DNA from: UBA10649 sp963842725 | GTDB taxonomy: Bacteria; Actinomycetota; Actinomycetes; S36-B12 | Length of the DNA stretch: 64,000 nt | Assembly: GCA_963842725.1 (NCBI GenBank) | Contig: CAWJHN010000004.1 | Span: 434,001-498,000, forward strand | Reading direction: 5' to 3' | Shown here: positions 42,936 to 50,527 of the stretch, in pieces | Position numbering within the stretch: position 1 is the stretch's first letter | Layout of the letters: the number at the start of each line of letters is the position of its first letter | Made by a program: the position numbers and the translations under genes | The notes under the pieces: generated by a model | What the model was told of the DNA's origin: nothing | What the model saw: the letters and a program-made list of their open reading frames with translations, nothing else | The model's database searches: none

Positions 42936-42971
42936 ATGTAACGGAAACACGAGAAGTCTTCAGGGTTACAT
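42936..42971. promoter_or_regulatory. inverted repeat ATGTAAC-N22-GTTACAT in korA / nuoB-like divergent region
   Basis: Perfect 7-bp arms ATGTAAC (42936-42942) and GTTACAT (42965-42971), 22 nt apart, centred in the 149-bp region between korA and the divergent NuoB-like gene. The AT-rich arms stand out from the GC-rich background. It could be the operator of an unidentified regulator controlling both directions. Confidence 0.45.
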
Positions 42972-43020
42972 TCTGCCCCTCGTGACGAGAAGGGTGGGCA
43001 GTGGGTGTCCGCGGCGTCAC

Positions 43021-43026
43021 TACTCT
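43021..43026 (+). promoter_or_regulatory. -10 box, probable leaderless promoter of nuoB-like trio
   Basis: TACTCT ends 6 nt before ATG 43033. The intervening bases are all G, so they might also serve as a poor Shine-Dalgarno. Same box as for the HAD gene. Confidence 0.4.
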
Positions 43027-43032
43027 GGGGGG

Positions 43033-43458
43033 ATGATCGAGCCGGCGGAGGAGCTCTGGCCCGCAATGCGGGTCGCCCGCGAGCCCGATGTCCGGATCGT
43101 GCTGGCGAATCTCGGACTGGCCTGCTGCTCCCTGGAGGTCGACGCAGCCGTGATCCGCGGACTCCTGGTGCCGGAGTCGGGGCACCCGGAGGCCGCGTGC
43201 ACCGTCCTGCTCGTGTCCGGCACGGTGACGCGCGCACTGGCTCCGGCGGTGCGTCGCGCCTTCGAGGCATGTGCCGGGCCGGTCGCCGTCGTCTCGTTCG
43301 GGGCGTGTGCCACGTCGGGAGGTCCCTACTGGGACGCGCCCATGGTCGAGGCCGTCGACCGGCTGGTCCCTGTGGCCGAGTACGTGCCCGGTTGCCCGCC
43401 CCGCCCCGAGGCGCTCGTCGCCGGCATCCTTGCGGCGGCGGCCGGAGCGGGCCCATGA
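43033..43458 (+). CDS. NuoB-like [4Fe-4S] small subunit (paralog)
   Basis: 141 residues, against 184 for NuoB of the main operon. All four cluster ligands are kept: Cys31-Cys32 (LGLACCSLEV), Cys92 (SFGACATSGG) and Cys121 (VPGCPPRPEAL), so it should hold an N2-type cluster. The loop between the first and second ligands is shortened, and the size resembles the small subunit of membrane-bound group 4 hydrogenases (EchC/HycG type). It begins a three-gene operon with NuoC- and NuoI-like genes. No NuoD/hydrogenase large subunit is present. An in-frame ATG at 43066 preceded by GGAGGAG is a less likely start. Partner and quinone or hydrogen reaction unknown. Confidence 0.82.
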   Translation: MIEPAEELWPAMRVAREPDVRIVLANLGLACCSLEVDAAVIRGLLVPESGHPEAACTVLLVSGTVTRALAPAVRRAFEACAGPVAVVSFGACATSGGPYWDAPMVEAVDRLVPVAEYVPGCPPRPEALVAGILAAAAGAGP

Positions 43459-43910
43459 GGACGGTCATGTCGGAGGACTGGCGGGCAGCGCTGACGCAGA
43501 TGCGTGCGGACGGCTTCGACTTCCTCGACTACCTGACGGCCATCGATCGCCTGGACGCGATCGAGGTGATCGCGCACCTGCTCCGCACCGGCACCGGGGA
43601 GCATGTGCTCGTCCGGACCCTCATCGAACGCGAGAGCCCGACCCTCGAATCCGTCACGCCGGTGTATCCAGGCGCCGGGTGGCACGAGCGCGAGACCGCC
43701 GAGATGCTCGGCGTCCGGTTCGCGGGCCATCCGGATCCGCGGCCGCTTCTGCTGCGAGCGCCGGTCGAGGTGCCACCGCTGCGCAAGGAGGCGCCCCTGC
43801 CCGCTCGCGTCCAGACCCCCTGGCCGGGATCGGTCGACACGGCAGCGGCGACCGGCCGGCGCCAGCGGGTCCCGGGCGTTGCCGAGACCTGGCTCGAGGA
43901 TCGGCCATGA
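43455..43910 (+). CDS. NuoC-like 30-kDa-type subunit (paralog)
   Basis: 151 residues. The core FDFLDYLTAID, YPGAGWHERETAEMLGVRF and GHPDPRPLLL is the complex I 30-kDa/NuoC signature. It lacks the long N-terminal extension and the C-terminal end of the real NuoC at 23492; the size fits the EchD-type subunit of group 4 hydrogenases. A structural subunit without cofactors. ATGA overlaps join it to both neighbours, so the three proteins are almost certainly made together. Confidence 0.8.
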   Translation: MRTVMSEDWRAALTQMRADGFDFLDYLTAIDRLDAIEVIAHLLRTGTGEHVLVRTLIERESPTLESVTPVYPGAGWHERETAEMLGVRFAGHPDPRPLLLRAPVEVPPLRKEAPLPARVQTPWPGSVDTAAATGRRQRVPGVAETWLEDRP

Positions 43911-44248
43911 GCGGTGGGGGCTCCGGCCCGCGCGGAGTGATCGGGCTGAGAGCCGAGGCCTGCACCTCATGCATGCTCTGCGTCCGGGAGTGCCCGACGT
44001 GGTGCATCTCGCTCGTCTCCCACTCGCAGGACGTCGGCGAGCCCGGGGCTCGGCGCCCCAGGTCCGTCAATGTGCTGGACGCCTTCGAGATCGACTTCGG
44101 CCTGTGCATGTACTGCGGGATCTGCGTCGACGTCTGCCCGTTCGACGCGCTGGAGTGGCGGCCGGCCTTCGACTACGCGTCCGGCGATCGGACCGCCCTC
44201 GTCCAGGGGATCGAGCAGCTGTCGGCGTGGCTCGACGGTCCCGCCTGA
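43907..44248 (+). CDS. NuoI-like 2[4Fe-4S] ferredoxin subunit (paralog)
   Basis: 113 residues with two complete cluster motifs: CTSCMLCVRECP (Cys19, 22, 25, 29) and CMYCGICVDVCP (Cys67, 70, 73, 77). The 37-residue spacing between the motifs and the surrounding sequence resemble NuoI/EchF rather than free bacterial ferredoxins. It could accept electrons from ferredoxin reduced by the divergent KorAB, or from another donor. Last gene of the trio, with the convergent yajQ 21 bp downstream. Confidence 0.82.
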   Translation: MSGGGSGPRGVIGLRAEACTSCMLCVRECPTWCISLVSHSQDVGEPGARRPRSVNVLDAFEIDFGLCMYCGICVDVCPFDALEWRPAFDYASGDRTALVQGIEQLSAWLDGPA

Positions 44249-44269
44249 CCCGGCCGCCGGGTCGTCGCG

Positions 44270-44761
44270 CTACCGGTAGTTGTCGAACTGCACGGCGAAG
44301 TCGAGGTCGGCCGCCTTCACGAGCGCCTGGACGGCCTGTAGGTCGTCGCGGCTCTTGCTGCTGACCCGAAGCTCCTCGCCCATCACCTGGGCCTTGACGC
44401 CCTTGGGCCCCTCGTCGCGGATGAGCTTGCCCAGCTTCTTCGCCTGCTCCTGGCTGATGCCGGCCTTGAAGGTGCCGGAGATCTTGTACTCCTTGCCGGA
44501 CGACCGCGGGTCGTCGGCCTCGAACGACTTGAGGCTGAGCCCACGCTTGATGATCTTCTCGCGGAACACCTCGAGGGCGGCCTTCGCGCGCTCCTCGGTA
44601 CCGGACGTGATCTCGACGGCGAGCTCGCCCTTCCACTCGATCGTGGTACCGGTGTTCTTGAAGTCGAAGCGCTGGGCCAGCTCCTTGGCCGCCTGGTTAA
44701 CGGCGTTGTCGGCCTCCTGCCGATCGACCTTGGAAACGATGTCGAAGCTGCTGTCTGCCAT
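44270..44761 (-). CDS. yajQ: YajQ family cyclic-di-nucleotide-binding protein
   Basis: 163 residues, full length (DUF520). Starts with SSFDIVSKVDRQEADNAVNQ and ends with KAADLDFAVQFDNYR, both strongly conserved. YajQ has two ferredoxin-like folds; some homologs bind cyclic di-GMP and affect transcription, others were described as nucleotide-binding. The role here is not evident. A strong GAGGAGG precedes the ATG. Convergent with the NuoI-like gene. Confidence 0.92.
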   Translation of the reverse strand: MADSSFDIVSKVDRQEADNAVNQAAKELAQRFDFKNTGTTIEWKGELAVEITSGTEERAKAALEVFREKIIKRGLSLKSFEADDPRSSGKEYKISGTFKAGISQEQAKKLGKLIRDEGPKGVKAQVMGEELRVSSKSRDDLQAVQALVKAADLDFAVQFDNYR

Positions 44762-44799
44762 GTGACCTCCTCAGGTCGGGTCATTGTGTCAGGTGCCTG

Positions 44800-46851
44800 T
44801 CAGGTCGGGGGCTCTCGCCGCAGCGGCAGCGGGAAGTCGGGCCGGTCCGCGTCGATCTCGCGGGCCAGGCGGTGGCCGTCGAAGACCGCCTCGGAGATCC
44901 ATCGTGGCGCGGCCGCGTCGCCGATCAGGTGGACCGCGGCTATCCCGGCGGCGGCCAGGGCTGCCGGATCGGCGATCAGTTCGTCGTGGAGCCCGCGGTC
45001 CGGCAGTTGGTGCGTCACGAGGACGAGATCGTCGACCTCGAGGGTCGTGCGTTCGCCGTACTCCGTCCGCCCCTCGACACCGTGTCTCGTACGACCGGTG
45101 ATCGTGGCTCCCACGTGCATCCGGACGCCGGCGTCGTGGAGGTGCGCTCGCAGCATCGGCCCCTCCAGGCTGCCGTCGGACAGCGGCGAGACGACGGGCT
45201 CGGGGGTGACCAGGTGGACGTCGTACCCCTGCGCCGCCAGTAGCTCGGCGATCCCCGGGCCCACGTAGTAGCCGTCGCAGTCGTAGACGGCCACCCGCCG
45301 GCCGGCGGGCCGCTCGCCGGACATGATCCGCTCCGGTGTCAGGGCGTCGACGACCCCGTCGATGGGTGCGACGCCGTCGGGCTGGCTGCCGTCGCCCGCC
45401 CAGTGGCTGCCGGTGGCAACGACGACGATGTCGGCGCCATAGTCGAGGATGTCTGCGGTGGTGAGCCGGCGGTTGACGATGACCTCGACGTTGGGCTGCT
45501 GCGCCAGCTGGGTCGCACGCCAGTCGACGATGCGGCCCCAGTCGCCGAGCGTCGGGAGGCGCCGGGTCCAGCGCATGCGTCCGCCGATCTCTCCGGCCGC
45601 CTCGACCAGGTGGACGGCCTGGAACCCGCGTCGGGCCAGCACGAGGGCGCACTCGAGACCGGCCGGGCCGCTGCCGACCACGAGGACCGATCGGTCGGGG
45701 TCGACCGTGGCGGGAACACGCTCGGGGTGCCAGCCGCGCCGGAACTCCTCACCCGCCGTGGCGTTCTGGATGCACCCGATGTGGCCGAACACCTCCTCGC
45801 GGTGGATGCACACGTTCGAGCCGGTGCACTCCCGGATGTCGGCCAGCCGACCCGTCCGGATCTTGCTGGGCAGGAACGGGTCGGCGATGGCCGGACGAGC
45901 GGCGCCGATCAGGTCGAACCGGCCCGAGCGGATCACCTGGGCCATCTGGTCCGGGTTCGTGTAGCGCCCGACGCCGACGATGGGCTTGCCGGTGGCCTCG
46001 CGGACGCGACTCGTCCAGGGCAGTTGATGGCCCTCGGGGTAGTACCGGGCGGTGCCGGAGTCCTCGGGCCACGAGCCGACGGTGACGTCGAAGAGGTCGA
46101 CCAGGGGGTCGGCCATCGCGACGAACTCCAGCATCTCGTCGATGTGCACGCCCGGCAGGCCGTCACGTCCGTCGATGCAGATGCGCGTCGCGACGGCGCA
46201 CTCGTCACCGATGGCGGCCCGCACGCGCTCCAGGGTCTCGAGCTGGAAGCGCGCTCGCCCGGCCAGGGAGCCCCCGTACCCATCGGTGCGCAGGTTGGTG
46301 CGCGTGGAGAGGAACTGCGTCATCAGGTAGCCGTGCGCCCCGTAGACGTACACGATGTCGAAGCCGACGTCGCGGGCCCGCCTCGCCGCATCGACGAAGT
46401 CCTGCTGCACGCGGGTGATGTCGTCGAGAGTCATCTCACGGGCGGAAGAGCCCCAGCGGATGCGGGCACCCGCGCGGCTCGGGGCTATGCGGGTATGGCG
46501 GGTGTGGACGTTCTTGCTCGAGTTGCCGCCGTGGTAGAGCTCGAGGCCCGCCAGGGCCCCGTGCGCGTGCACCGCGGAGACGGTGGCCCGCAGGGCGTCG
46601 GCGTCGCGCTCGTCGCGGTTGTACGCCGCGACGTTGGACTCCTCGTCGGCGTCCTCGGAGACGGGGGAGTACTCGACGCAGACCCCGCCCCAGCCGCCCT
46701 CTGCCTTGATCCCGCGGAAGGCGGCCTGGCCCATCGGTTGACGGGTCCCGAATCCGGACGCGTGGGGCACCTGGTAGAAGCGGTTGGGGAGCGTCTTCGG
46801 GCCCACTCGGACCGGCTCGAACAGGATGGCGTGCCGTGGGTCCAGCCCCAT
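44800..46851 (-). CDS. trimethylamine-dehydrogenase-like flavin/Fe-S oxidoreductase
   Basis: 683 residues: an OYE-type FMN barrel (about 8-370), then a cluster motif, then an FAD/NAD-like domain (VLVVGSGPAGLECALVLA). By family knowledge it is a TMADH/DMADH/histamine-dehydrogenase relative: GFDIVYVYGAHGYL, GAARPAIADPFLPSKI and ATAGEEFRRGWHPE are shared. Several functional residues differ: Ala31 where TMADH has the FMN-linked cysteine, Ser345 in CTGSNVC where a cluster cysteine is expected (Cys342, Cys348, Cys360 remain), and Glu in place of one aromatic-bowl tryptophan. Trimethylamine is therefore an unlikely substrate. ATG 46851 has GGAGG upstream. Monocistronic. Confidence 0.8.
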   Translation of the reverse strand: MGLDPRHAILFEPVRVGPKTLPNRFYQVPHASGFGTRQPMGQAAFRGIKAEGGWGGVCVEYSPVSEDADEESNVAAYNRDERDADALRATVSAVHAHGALAGLELYHGGNSSKNVHTRHTRIAPSRAGARIRWGSSAREMTLDDITRVQQDFVDAARRARDVGFDIVYVYGAHGYLMTQFLSTRTNLRTDGYGGSLAGRARFQLETLERVRAAIGDECAVATRICIDGRDGLPGVHIDEMLEFVAMADPLVDLFDVTVGSWPEDSGTARYYPEGHQLPWTSRVREATGKPIVGVGRYTNPDQMAQVIRSGRFDLIGAARPAIADPFLPSKIRTGRLADIRECTGSNVCIHREEVFGHIGCIQNATAGEEFRRGWHPERVPATVDPDRSVLVVGSGPAGLECALVLARRGFQAVHLVEAAGEIGGRMRWTRRLPTLGDWGRIVDWRATQLAQQPNVEVIVNRRLTTADILDYGADIVVVATGSHWAGDGSQPDGVAPIDGVVDALTPERIMSGERPAGRRVAVYDCDGYYVGPGIAELLAAQGYDVHLVTPEPVVSPLSDGSLEGPMLRAHLHDAGVRMHVGATITGRTRHGVEGRTEYGERTTLEVDDLVLVTHQLPDRGLHDELIADPAALAAAGIAAVHLIGDAAAPRWISEAVFDGHRLAREIDADRPDFPLPLRREPPT

Positions 46852-47130
46852 GAGCCCTCCTCGGCGGCCGGCCCGCGACCCTCCGGGGCGTATCGATTGG
46901 TGCTGCGTCGGTCGTGCCGGGGACCGGGCGGAGGGCGCGGACGTCGAACGCCGAGCATGCCACAGGAGCGTCGTGGCCTCACCCTCATGCCCCCAGCGAC
47001 GTCGGCCATCGGGACGTGTCCACGAAGGCACGGTGACGGGTGTCGCTGCGGCGCGCGCGCCCGGGAGATGGATCCACCGGTGCCGATCGTCCATCCCCGA
47101 GCGGGCTGTGTATCCTTCTGCGAGCGACCA

Positions 47131-47212
47131 GGCAGGTTGCCCGAGTGGCCAATGGGAGCGGACTGTAAATCCGTCGGCGATGCCTTCGAAGGTTCGAATC
47201 CTTCACCTGCCA
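47131..47212 (+). tRNA. tRNA-Tyr (anticodon GTA)
   Basis: 82-nt class II tRNA with a long variable arm. Acceptor GGCAGGT pairs with ACCTGCC, the anticodon loop is CTGTAAA with GTA, and the T-loop is TTCGAAT. The 3' CCA is not encoded. A possible -10 box TATCCT lies at 47111-47116. The 279-bp gap before it holds no gene I can support. Confidence 0.95.
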
Positions 47213-47218
47213 CGCGCT

Positions 47219-47251
47219 GCAAGGGCCGTTCCCGACGGGGGCGGCCCTTGC
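47219..47251 (+). terminator. GC-rich hairpin after tRNA-Tyr
   Basis: GCAAGGGCCG and CGGCCCTTGC form a perfect 10-bp stem 6 nt after the tRNA, with a 13-nt loop. No U-tract, as is common for actinobacterial terminators. Confidence 0.6.
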
Positions 47252-47266
47252 TCGTGCGCCGGGGGA

Positions 47267-47272
47267 TAGCGT
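47267..47272 (+). promoter_or_regulatory. -10 box, probable leaderless promoter of MBL-fold gene
   Basis: TAGCGT ends 7 nt before ATG 47280; no Shine-Dalgarno is visible. Confidence 0.35.
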
Positions 47273-47279
47273 CCCGTCC

Positions 47280-48047
47280 ATGAACCGGCCGACGCGCCTT
47301 CGGGAACTGCTGCCCGGCGTCCTGGTGGCCACGTCCCGGCGCTATGCCACGACGTCCACCGTCCTTCTCGACGGATCGGGCGGCGCCGTCGTCATCGATC
47401 CGGCCTGGGACCCGGATGAGCTGGCAGCCATCCCCGCGGACCTCCGGGCTCTCGGCGTGCGCTGCCTTGCCGGCCTGGCGACCCATGAGCACTACGACCA
47501 CGTCATGTGGCACCCCGACCTGGGTGAGGTTCCCCGCTGGTCATCGCCCGGGACGGTCGCGCGCCTGGCCTCGCGCCGCGACGAGCTGCTGGGTCCGCTC
47601 GCCGAGTACCTGACCCCCGACCTGATCGCCATCGCCGGTCGGCTGGTTCCCCTGCCCGGTGATGCCCTGCCCTGGGCCGGCCCGCGGTCCCGGTGCGTCG
47701 TCCACGACGCGCATGCGCCGAACCACCTGGCGGTCCTGGTGGAGGAGAGCGGGGTGCTCGTCGCAGGAGACATGCTGAGCGACGTCGAACTGCCGATGCC
47801 TGCGGACGCCGACGCCACGCTCGACGGGTATCGATCCGGTCTCGAGCGGCTGCGTGACGTCGTCTCCGAGGCGGCCTGGCTGATCCCGGGCCACGGCACG
47901 CCCACGGACCGACCGCGGGATCGTTTCGACGCCGACCTGCGCTACCTCGACGCGCTGCAGTCCGGTCTGCCCTCGGACGACCCCCGGGTGGTCGATCCCT
48001 CGAACCGGTCCCTGCACGAGGCGAACCTGCGCCGCGCCGCCCAGTAG
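47280..48047 (+). CDS. metallo-beta-lactamase-fold hydrolase
   Basis: 255 residues. Metal site: THEHYDHVMW (HxHxDH), Asp in VLVAGDMLSDVE and His in LIPGHGTPTDRP. The missing middle histidine ligand appears as the NHLAVLV histidine. Soluble, no signal peptide. This glyoxalase-II-like family includes many hydrolases, so no substrate can be named. It stands alone between tRNA-Tyr and the convergent agmatine deiminase. Confidence 0.82.
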   Translation: MNRPTRLRELLPGVLVATSRRYATTSTVLLDGSGGAVVIDPAWDPDELAAIPADLRALGVRCLAGLATHEHYDHVMWHPDLGEVPRWSSPGTVARLASRRDELLGPLAEYLTPDLIAIAGRLVPLPGDALPWAGPRSRCVVHDAHAPNHLAVLVEESGVLVAGDMLSDVELPMPADADATLDGYRSGLERLRDVVSEAAWLIPGHGTPTDRPRDRFDADLRYLDALQSGLPSDDPRVVDPSNRSLHEANLRRAAQ

Positions 48048-48048
48048 C

Positions 48049-48071
48049 CCACCCCCACCCCCACCCCCACC
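48049..48071 (+). repeat. CCCCCA hexamer tract
   Basis: Four near-perfect CCCCCA units directly after the MBL-gene stop. Cytosine-rich counterpart of the G-runs 70 bp downstream. Confidence 0.8.
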
Positions 48072-48139
48072 GACCTTCGCGAGTGGGGAGTTGTTGGGCC
48101 CATTTCTCGCATTTCCACCCCGACGTCTCACCGCTCGCC

Positions 48140-48177
48140 GGGGGTCGGGGGGGGGGGTTAGGGGGTGCGGGTGGGGG
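48140..48177 (+). repeat. G-run cluster with 11-G homopolymer, possible G-quadruplex
   Basis: Runs of 5, 11, 5, 3 and 5 G separated by 1-4 nt. The run of 11 G (48147-48157) touches the stop codon of the agmatine deiminase (TAA on the minus strand, 48158-48160), and the rest lies in its last codons. It meets the simple G-quadruplex pattern on the plus strand. Confidence 0.7.
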
Positions 48178-49216
48178 ATGGCTGCTGCTGGGTGATGCAG
48201 TGGATGCCGCCGCCGCGGGCGAAGATCGCACGCGCGTCCACCAGCACCACCTCGCGGCCCGGGTAGGCCCGCCGGAGAAGCGCGGCCGCCCGCTCGTCGC
48301 CCGGGTCGTCGAACGAGCACAGGATGACCGCCCCGTTGCACACGTAGTGGTTGATGTAGCTGTAGTCGACCCAGCCCTCCTCGTCGCGCAGCACATCGGG
48401 AGCCGGGACCGCGATGAGCTCGAGGTCGCCGTGCGCGGCCAGGGCGGCGCGGACCTCCTGCGTGACGGCGAAGTCGGGATGCTCGGGGGCGCGCTGATCG
48501 TGGAAGAGGACCGTGCCGGGTCCGGCGAAGCACGCAACGATGTCGACGTGCCCCCGGGTGCCGAACTCGTCGTAGTCACGCGTCAGGCCCCGATCGAGCC
48601 AGATCACCCGGTCGACGCCCAGGGTGCGGTGCAGCTCGAGCTCGACCTGGTCCTGCGTCCAGTGCGCGTTGCGACCCTCGCCGAGCTGCACCGTCCGGGT
48701 CACCAGCACGGTGCCCTCGCCGTCGACGTGGATGCCACCCCCCTCGTTGACCATCGAGGACGGGACGATCTCCGCTGCGGCCGCCTGGCAGACGACGGAG
48801 GCGATGCGCGCGTCATGCTCCCAGGTGGCCCAGTCCGCCGCTCCCCAGCCGTTGAAGACCCAATCGACGCCGGCGACCTCTCCGCCCGCACCGATGACGA
48901 ACGTCGGCCCGATGTCGCGCATCCACGCGTCGTCAAGCGACGCCGTGACGAGCTCGACCCGGTCGTCCAGCCAGTCCGCGACGATGCCGGTGTCCGACGG
49001 ATCGACGACCATCGTCACCGGCTCGAAGTCGACCACGGCGTTGGCGACAGCCGCCCATGCCCGTCGGGCCTCGTCGGCCGCAGCCGGTGTGTCACCCAGC
49101 GTGTATCCCGACGTGGGCCACGCCATCCACGTGCGGTCATGCGGCTCCCACTCGGCGGGCATCCGCCATGCCGAGGGGGGTCGGAGGCTGGGAGCGCTGT
49201 CGTCGACGCTGGTCAC
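48158..49216 (-). CDS. agmatine deiminase family protein
   Basis: 352 residues, pentein fold (porphyromonas-type peptidylarginine deiminase/agmatine deiminase). Active-site regions: WMRDIGPTFVI, NEGGGIHVDGEGTVLVTR, TRGHVDIVACF (the catalytic His) and the nucleophile Cys in ARGGGIHCITQQQP. Agmatine deiminase turns agmatine into N-carbamoylputrescine; no carbamoylputrescine amidase is nearby. GTG 49216 overlaps the SDR stop (GTGA), so the two are coupled. The last six codons run into a G-rich tract. Confidence 0.88.
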   Translation of the reverse strand: MTSVDDSAPSLRPPSAWRMPAEWEPHDRTWMAWPTSGYTLGDTPAAADEARRAWAAVANAVVDFEPVTMVVDPSDTGIVADWLDDRVELVTASLDDAWMRDIGPTFVIGAGGEVAGVDWVFNGWGAADWATWEHDARIASVVCQAAAAEIVPSSMVNEGGGIHVDGEGTVLVTRTVQLGEGRNAHWTQDQVELELHRTLGVDRVIWLDRGLTRDYDEFGTRGHVDIVACFAGPGTVLFHDQRAPEHPDFAVTQEVRAALAAHGDLELIAVPAPDVLRDEEGWVDYSYINHYVCNGAVILCSFDDPGDERAAALLRRAYPGREVVLVDARAIFARGGGIHCITQQQPSPTRTP

Positions 49217-50166
49217 GATGCCTCGAGGGCGTACGTCACGCCGGTCAGGTCCTCGCTGATCGACCACAGCCGGACGGCGTCGACCACGCTCTGGGCAGCC
49301 TTGCTCCGACCCACGATCCGCGGGTGGCCGCGCTGCTCGAGGAAGCCGTCCGGCCCGATGTAGGAGCCGCCGGGCAGCCCGGCCGCGGTGGCGGCGAAGA
49401 GGGTCGGCAGTGCACCCATCTCGGCGCTCTGGCCAAGGACCCGGGTGGCCAGCTCGGTCGGCCCGACCAGCCACCCGCGACCGCTCAGCGTGGGTCCGGC
49501 GGCCTGCAGGTTGGTCGAGGCGAACCCCGGATGGGCGGCAAAGGCACCGACATGGACGCCGCTGTGGTCGAGTCGGCGCTGCAGTTCGGCGGTGAACAGC
49601 AGGTTGCTCAGCTTGCTCTGGCCGTAGGCGCCCCAGGAGCGGTAGCGCCGAGCGCCCATCAGGTCGTCGAAGTGCATCGAGCCCATTCGGTGGGCACCGG
49701 ACGACACGGTGACGACCCGTGACCGCGGCCGGGCGATCAGGGCGGGCAGCAGCAGGCCCGTGAGCGCGAAGTGGCCGAGATGGTTCGTGCCGAACTGCAT
49801 CTCGAAGCCGTCGGCCGTCGTCATCCTCGGGATCGCCATGATGCCGGCGTTGTTGATCAGGAGGTCGAGGCCATCGGGGTGGAGGACGGACCAGCCGGAC
49901 GCGAAGGCCCGGACCGACGCGAGGTCGGCGAGGTCCAGGGCAAGCACCTCGACGTCGGCGTGCGGGACCACGGCGCGAATCCGGGCCGCTGCGTCGTCAC
50001 CGCGAGCCGGGTTCCTGACCGCCAGGCAGACCTGGGCCCCGTGCGCGGCGAGCTCGTGAGCCGTGTGGAATCCGAGTCCGGAGTTGGCGCCGGTCACGAT
50101 CGCTCGTCGACCGGTCAGGTCGGGCATGTCGGCGGGGGTCCACTTCGGGGTATCGGGCACCGGCAC
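49213..50166 (-). CDS. short-chain dehydrogenase/reductase
   Basis: 317 residues, retinol-dehydrogenase/WW-oxidoreductase-like SDR. Cofactor loop VTGANSGLGFHTA, NNAGIM, catalytic Ser (VTVSSGAH) and YGQSKLSN (Tyr and Lys). The arginine after AVRNPARG suggests NADPH preference. Substrate unknown. The start is one of two adjacent GTGs, 50166 or 50160. It precedes the agmatine deiminase on the same strand. Confidence 0.85.
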   Translation of the reverse strand: MPVPDTPKWTPADMPDLTGRRAIVTGANSGLGFHTAHELAAHGAQVCLAVRNPARGDDAAARIRAVVPHADVEVLALDLADLASVRAFASGWSVLHPDGLDLLINNAGIMAIPRMTTADGFEMQFGTNHLGHFALTGLLLPALIARPRSRVVTVSSGAHRMGSMHFDDLMGARRYRSWGAYGQSKLSNLLFTAELQRRLDHSGVHVGAFAAHPGFASTNLQAAGPTLSGRGWLVGPTELATRVLGQSAEMGALPTLFAATAAGLPGGSYIGPDGFLEQRGHPRIVGRSKAAQSVVDAVRLWSISEDLTGVTYALEAS

Positions 50167-50208
50167 AGTCAACCGTGTTTGGGCGGACCGCGCTGAACGC
50201 ACCTCGAT

Positions 50209-50238
50209 TTCACGTCCGCGACGCCCCGTGTGTACGCT
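50209..50238 (+). promoter_or_regulatory. putative promoter of tRNA-Thr/tRNA-Met
   Basis: TTCACG (50209-50214), an 18-bp spacer and TACGCT (50233-50238), 13 bp before the tRNA-Thr gene. Confidence 0.35.
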
Positions 50239-50251
50239 TGGCAGGCTTTAG

Positions 50252-50324
50252 GCCCCTTTAGCTCAGACGGCAGAGCGTCTCCATGGTAAGGAGAAGGTCT
50301 ACGGTTCGATTCCGTAAAGGGGCT
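50252..50324 (+). tRNA. tRNA-Thr (anticodon GGT)
   Basis: 73 nt. Acceptor GCCCCTT pairs with AAGGGGC; anticodon stem TCTCC/GGAGA with loop ATGGTAA; T-loop TTCGATT. Discriminator T, CCA not encoded. tRNA-Met follows after 28 bp, so they probably share a transcript. Confidence 0.95.
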
Positions 50325-50352
50325 CGGTGGGGTGCTCGTTGCCCCATTGCTC

Positions 50353-50425
50353 GGCGGGGTAGCTCAGTTGGTAGAGCAAGCGGCTCATAATCGCTGTGTC
50401 GCCGGTTCAAGTCCGGCCTCCGCTA
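50353..50425 (+). tRNA. tRNA-Met, elongator (anticodon CAT)
   Basis: 73 nt. Acceptor GGCGGGG pairs with CTCCGCT including G-U at the end; anticodon loop CTCATAA; T-loop TTCAAGT. The acceptor has a G1-U72 wobble pair and the anticodon stem lacks the three consecutive G-C pairs of initiator tRNA. The order Thr-Met-rpmG is typical of actinobacteria. Confidence 0.95.
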
Positions 50426-50527
50426 CTCGACCAGCACGACCGACACGAAGCGAACCACCAGCAGGACCCGCACGACCATCGCGCTTGGCAAGCCCGCTTG
50501 CTGAGACCACACGAAAGAGGAAGACCA

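Noticed and set aside
46852..47130. Gene in the 279-bp gap between the TMADH-like gene and tRNA-Tyr
   Set aside because: Open frames exist on both strands but are low-complexity Arg/Pro/Ala products without start signals.
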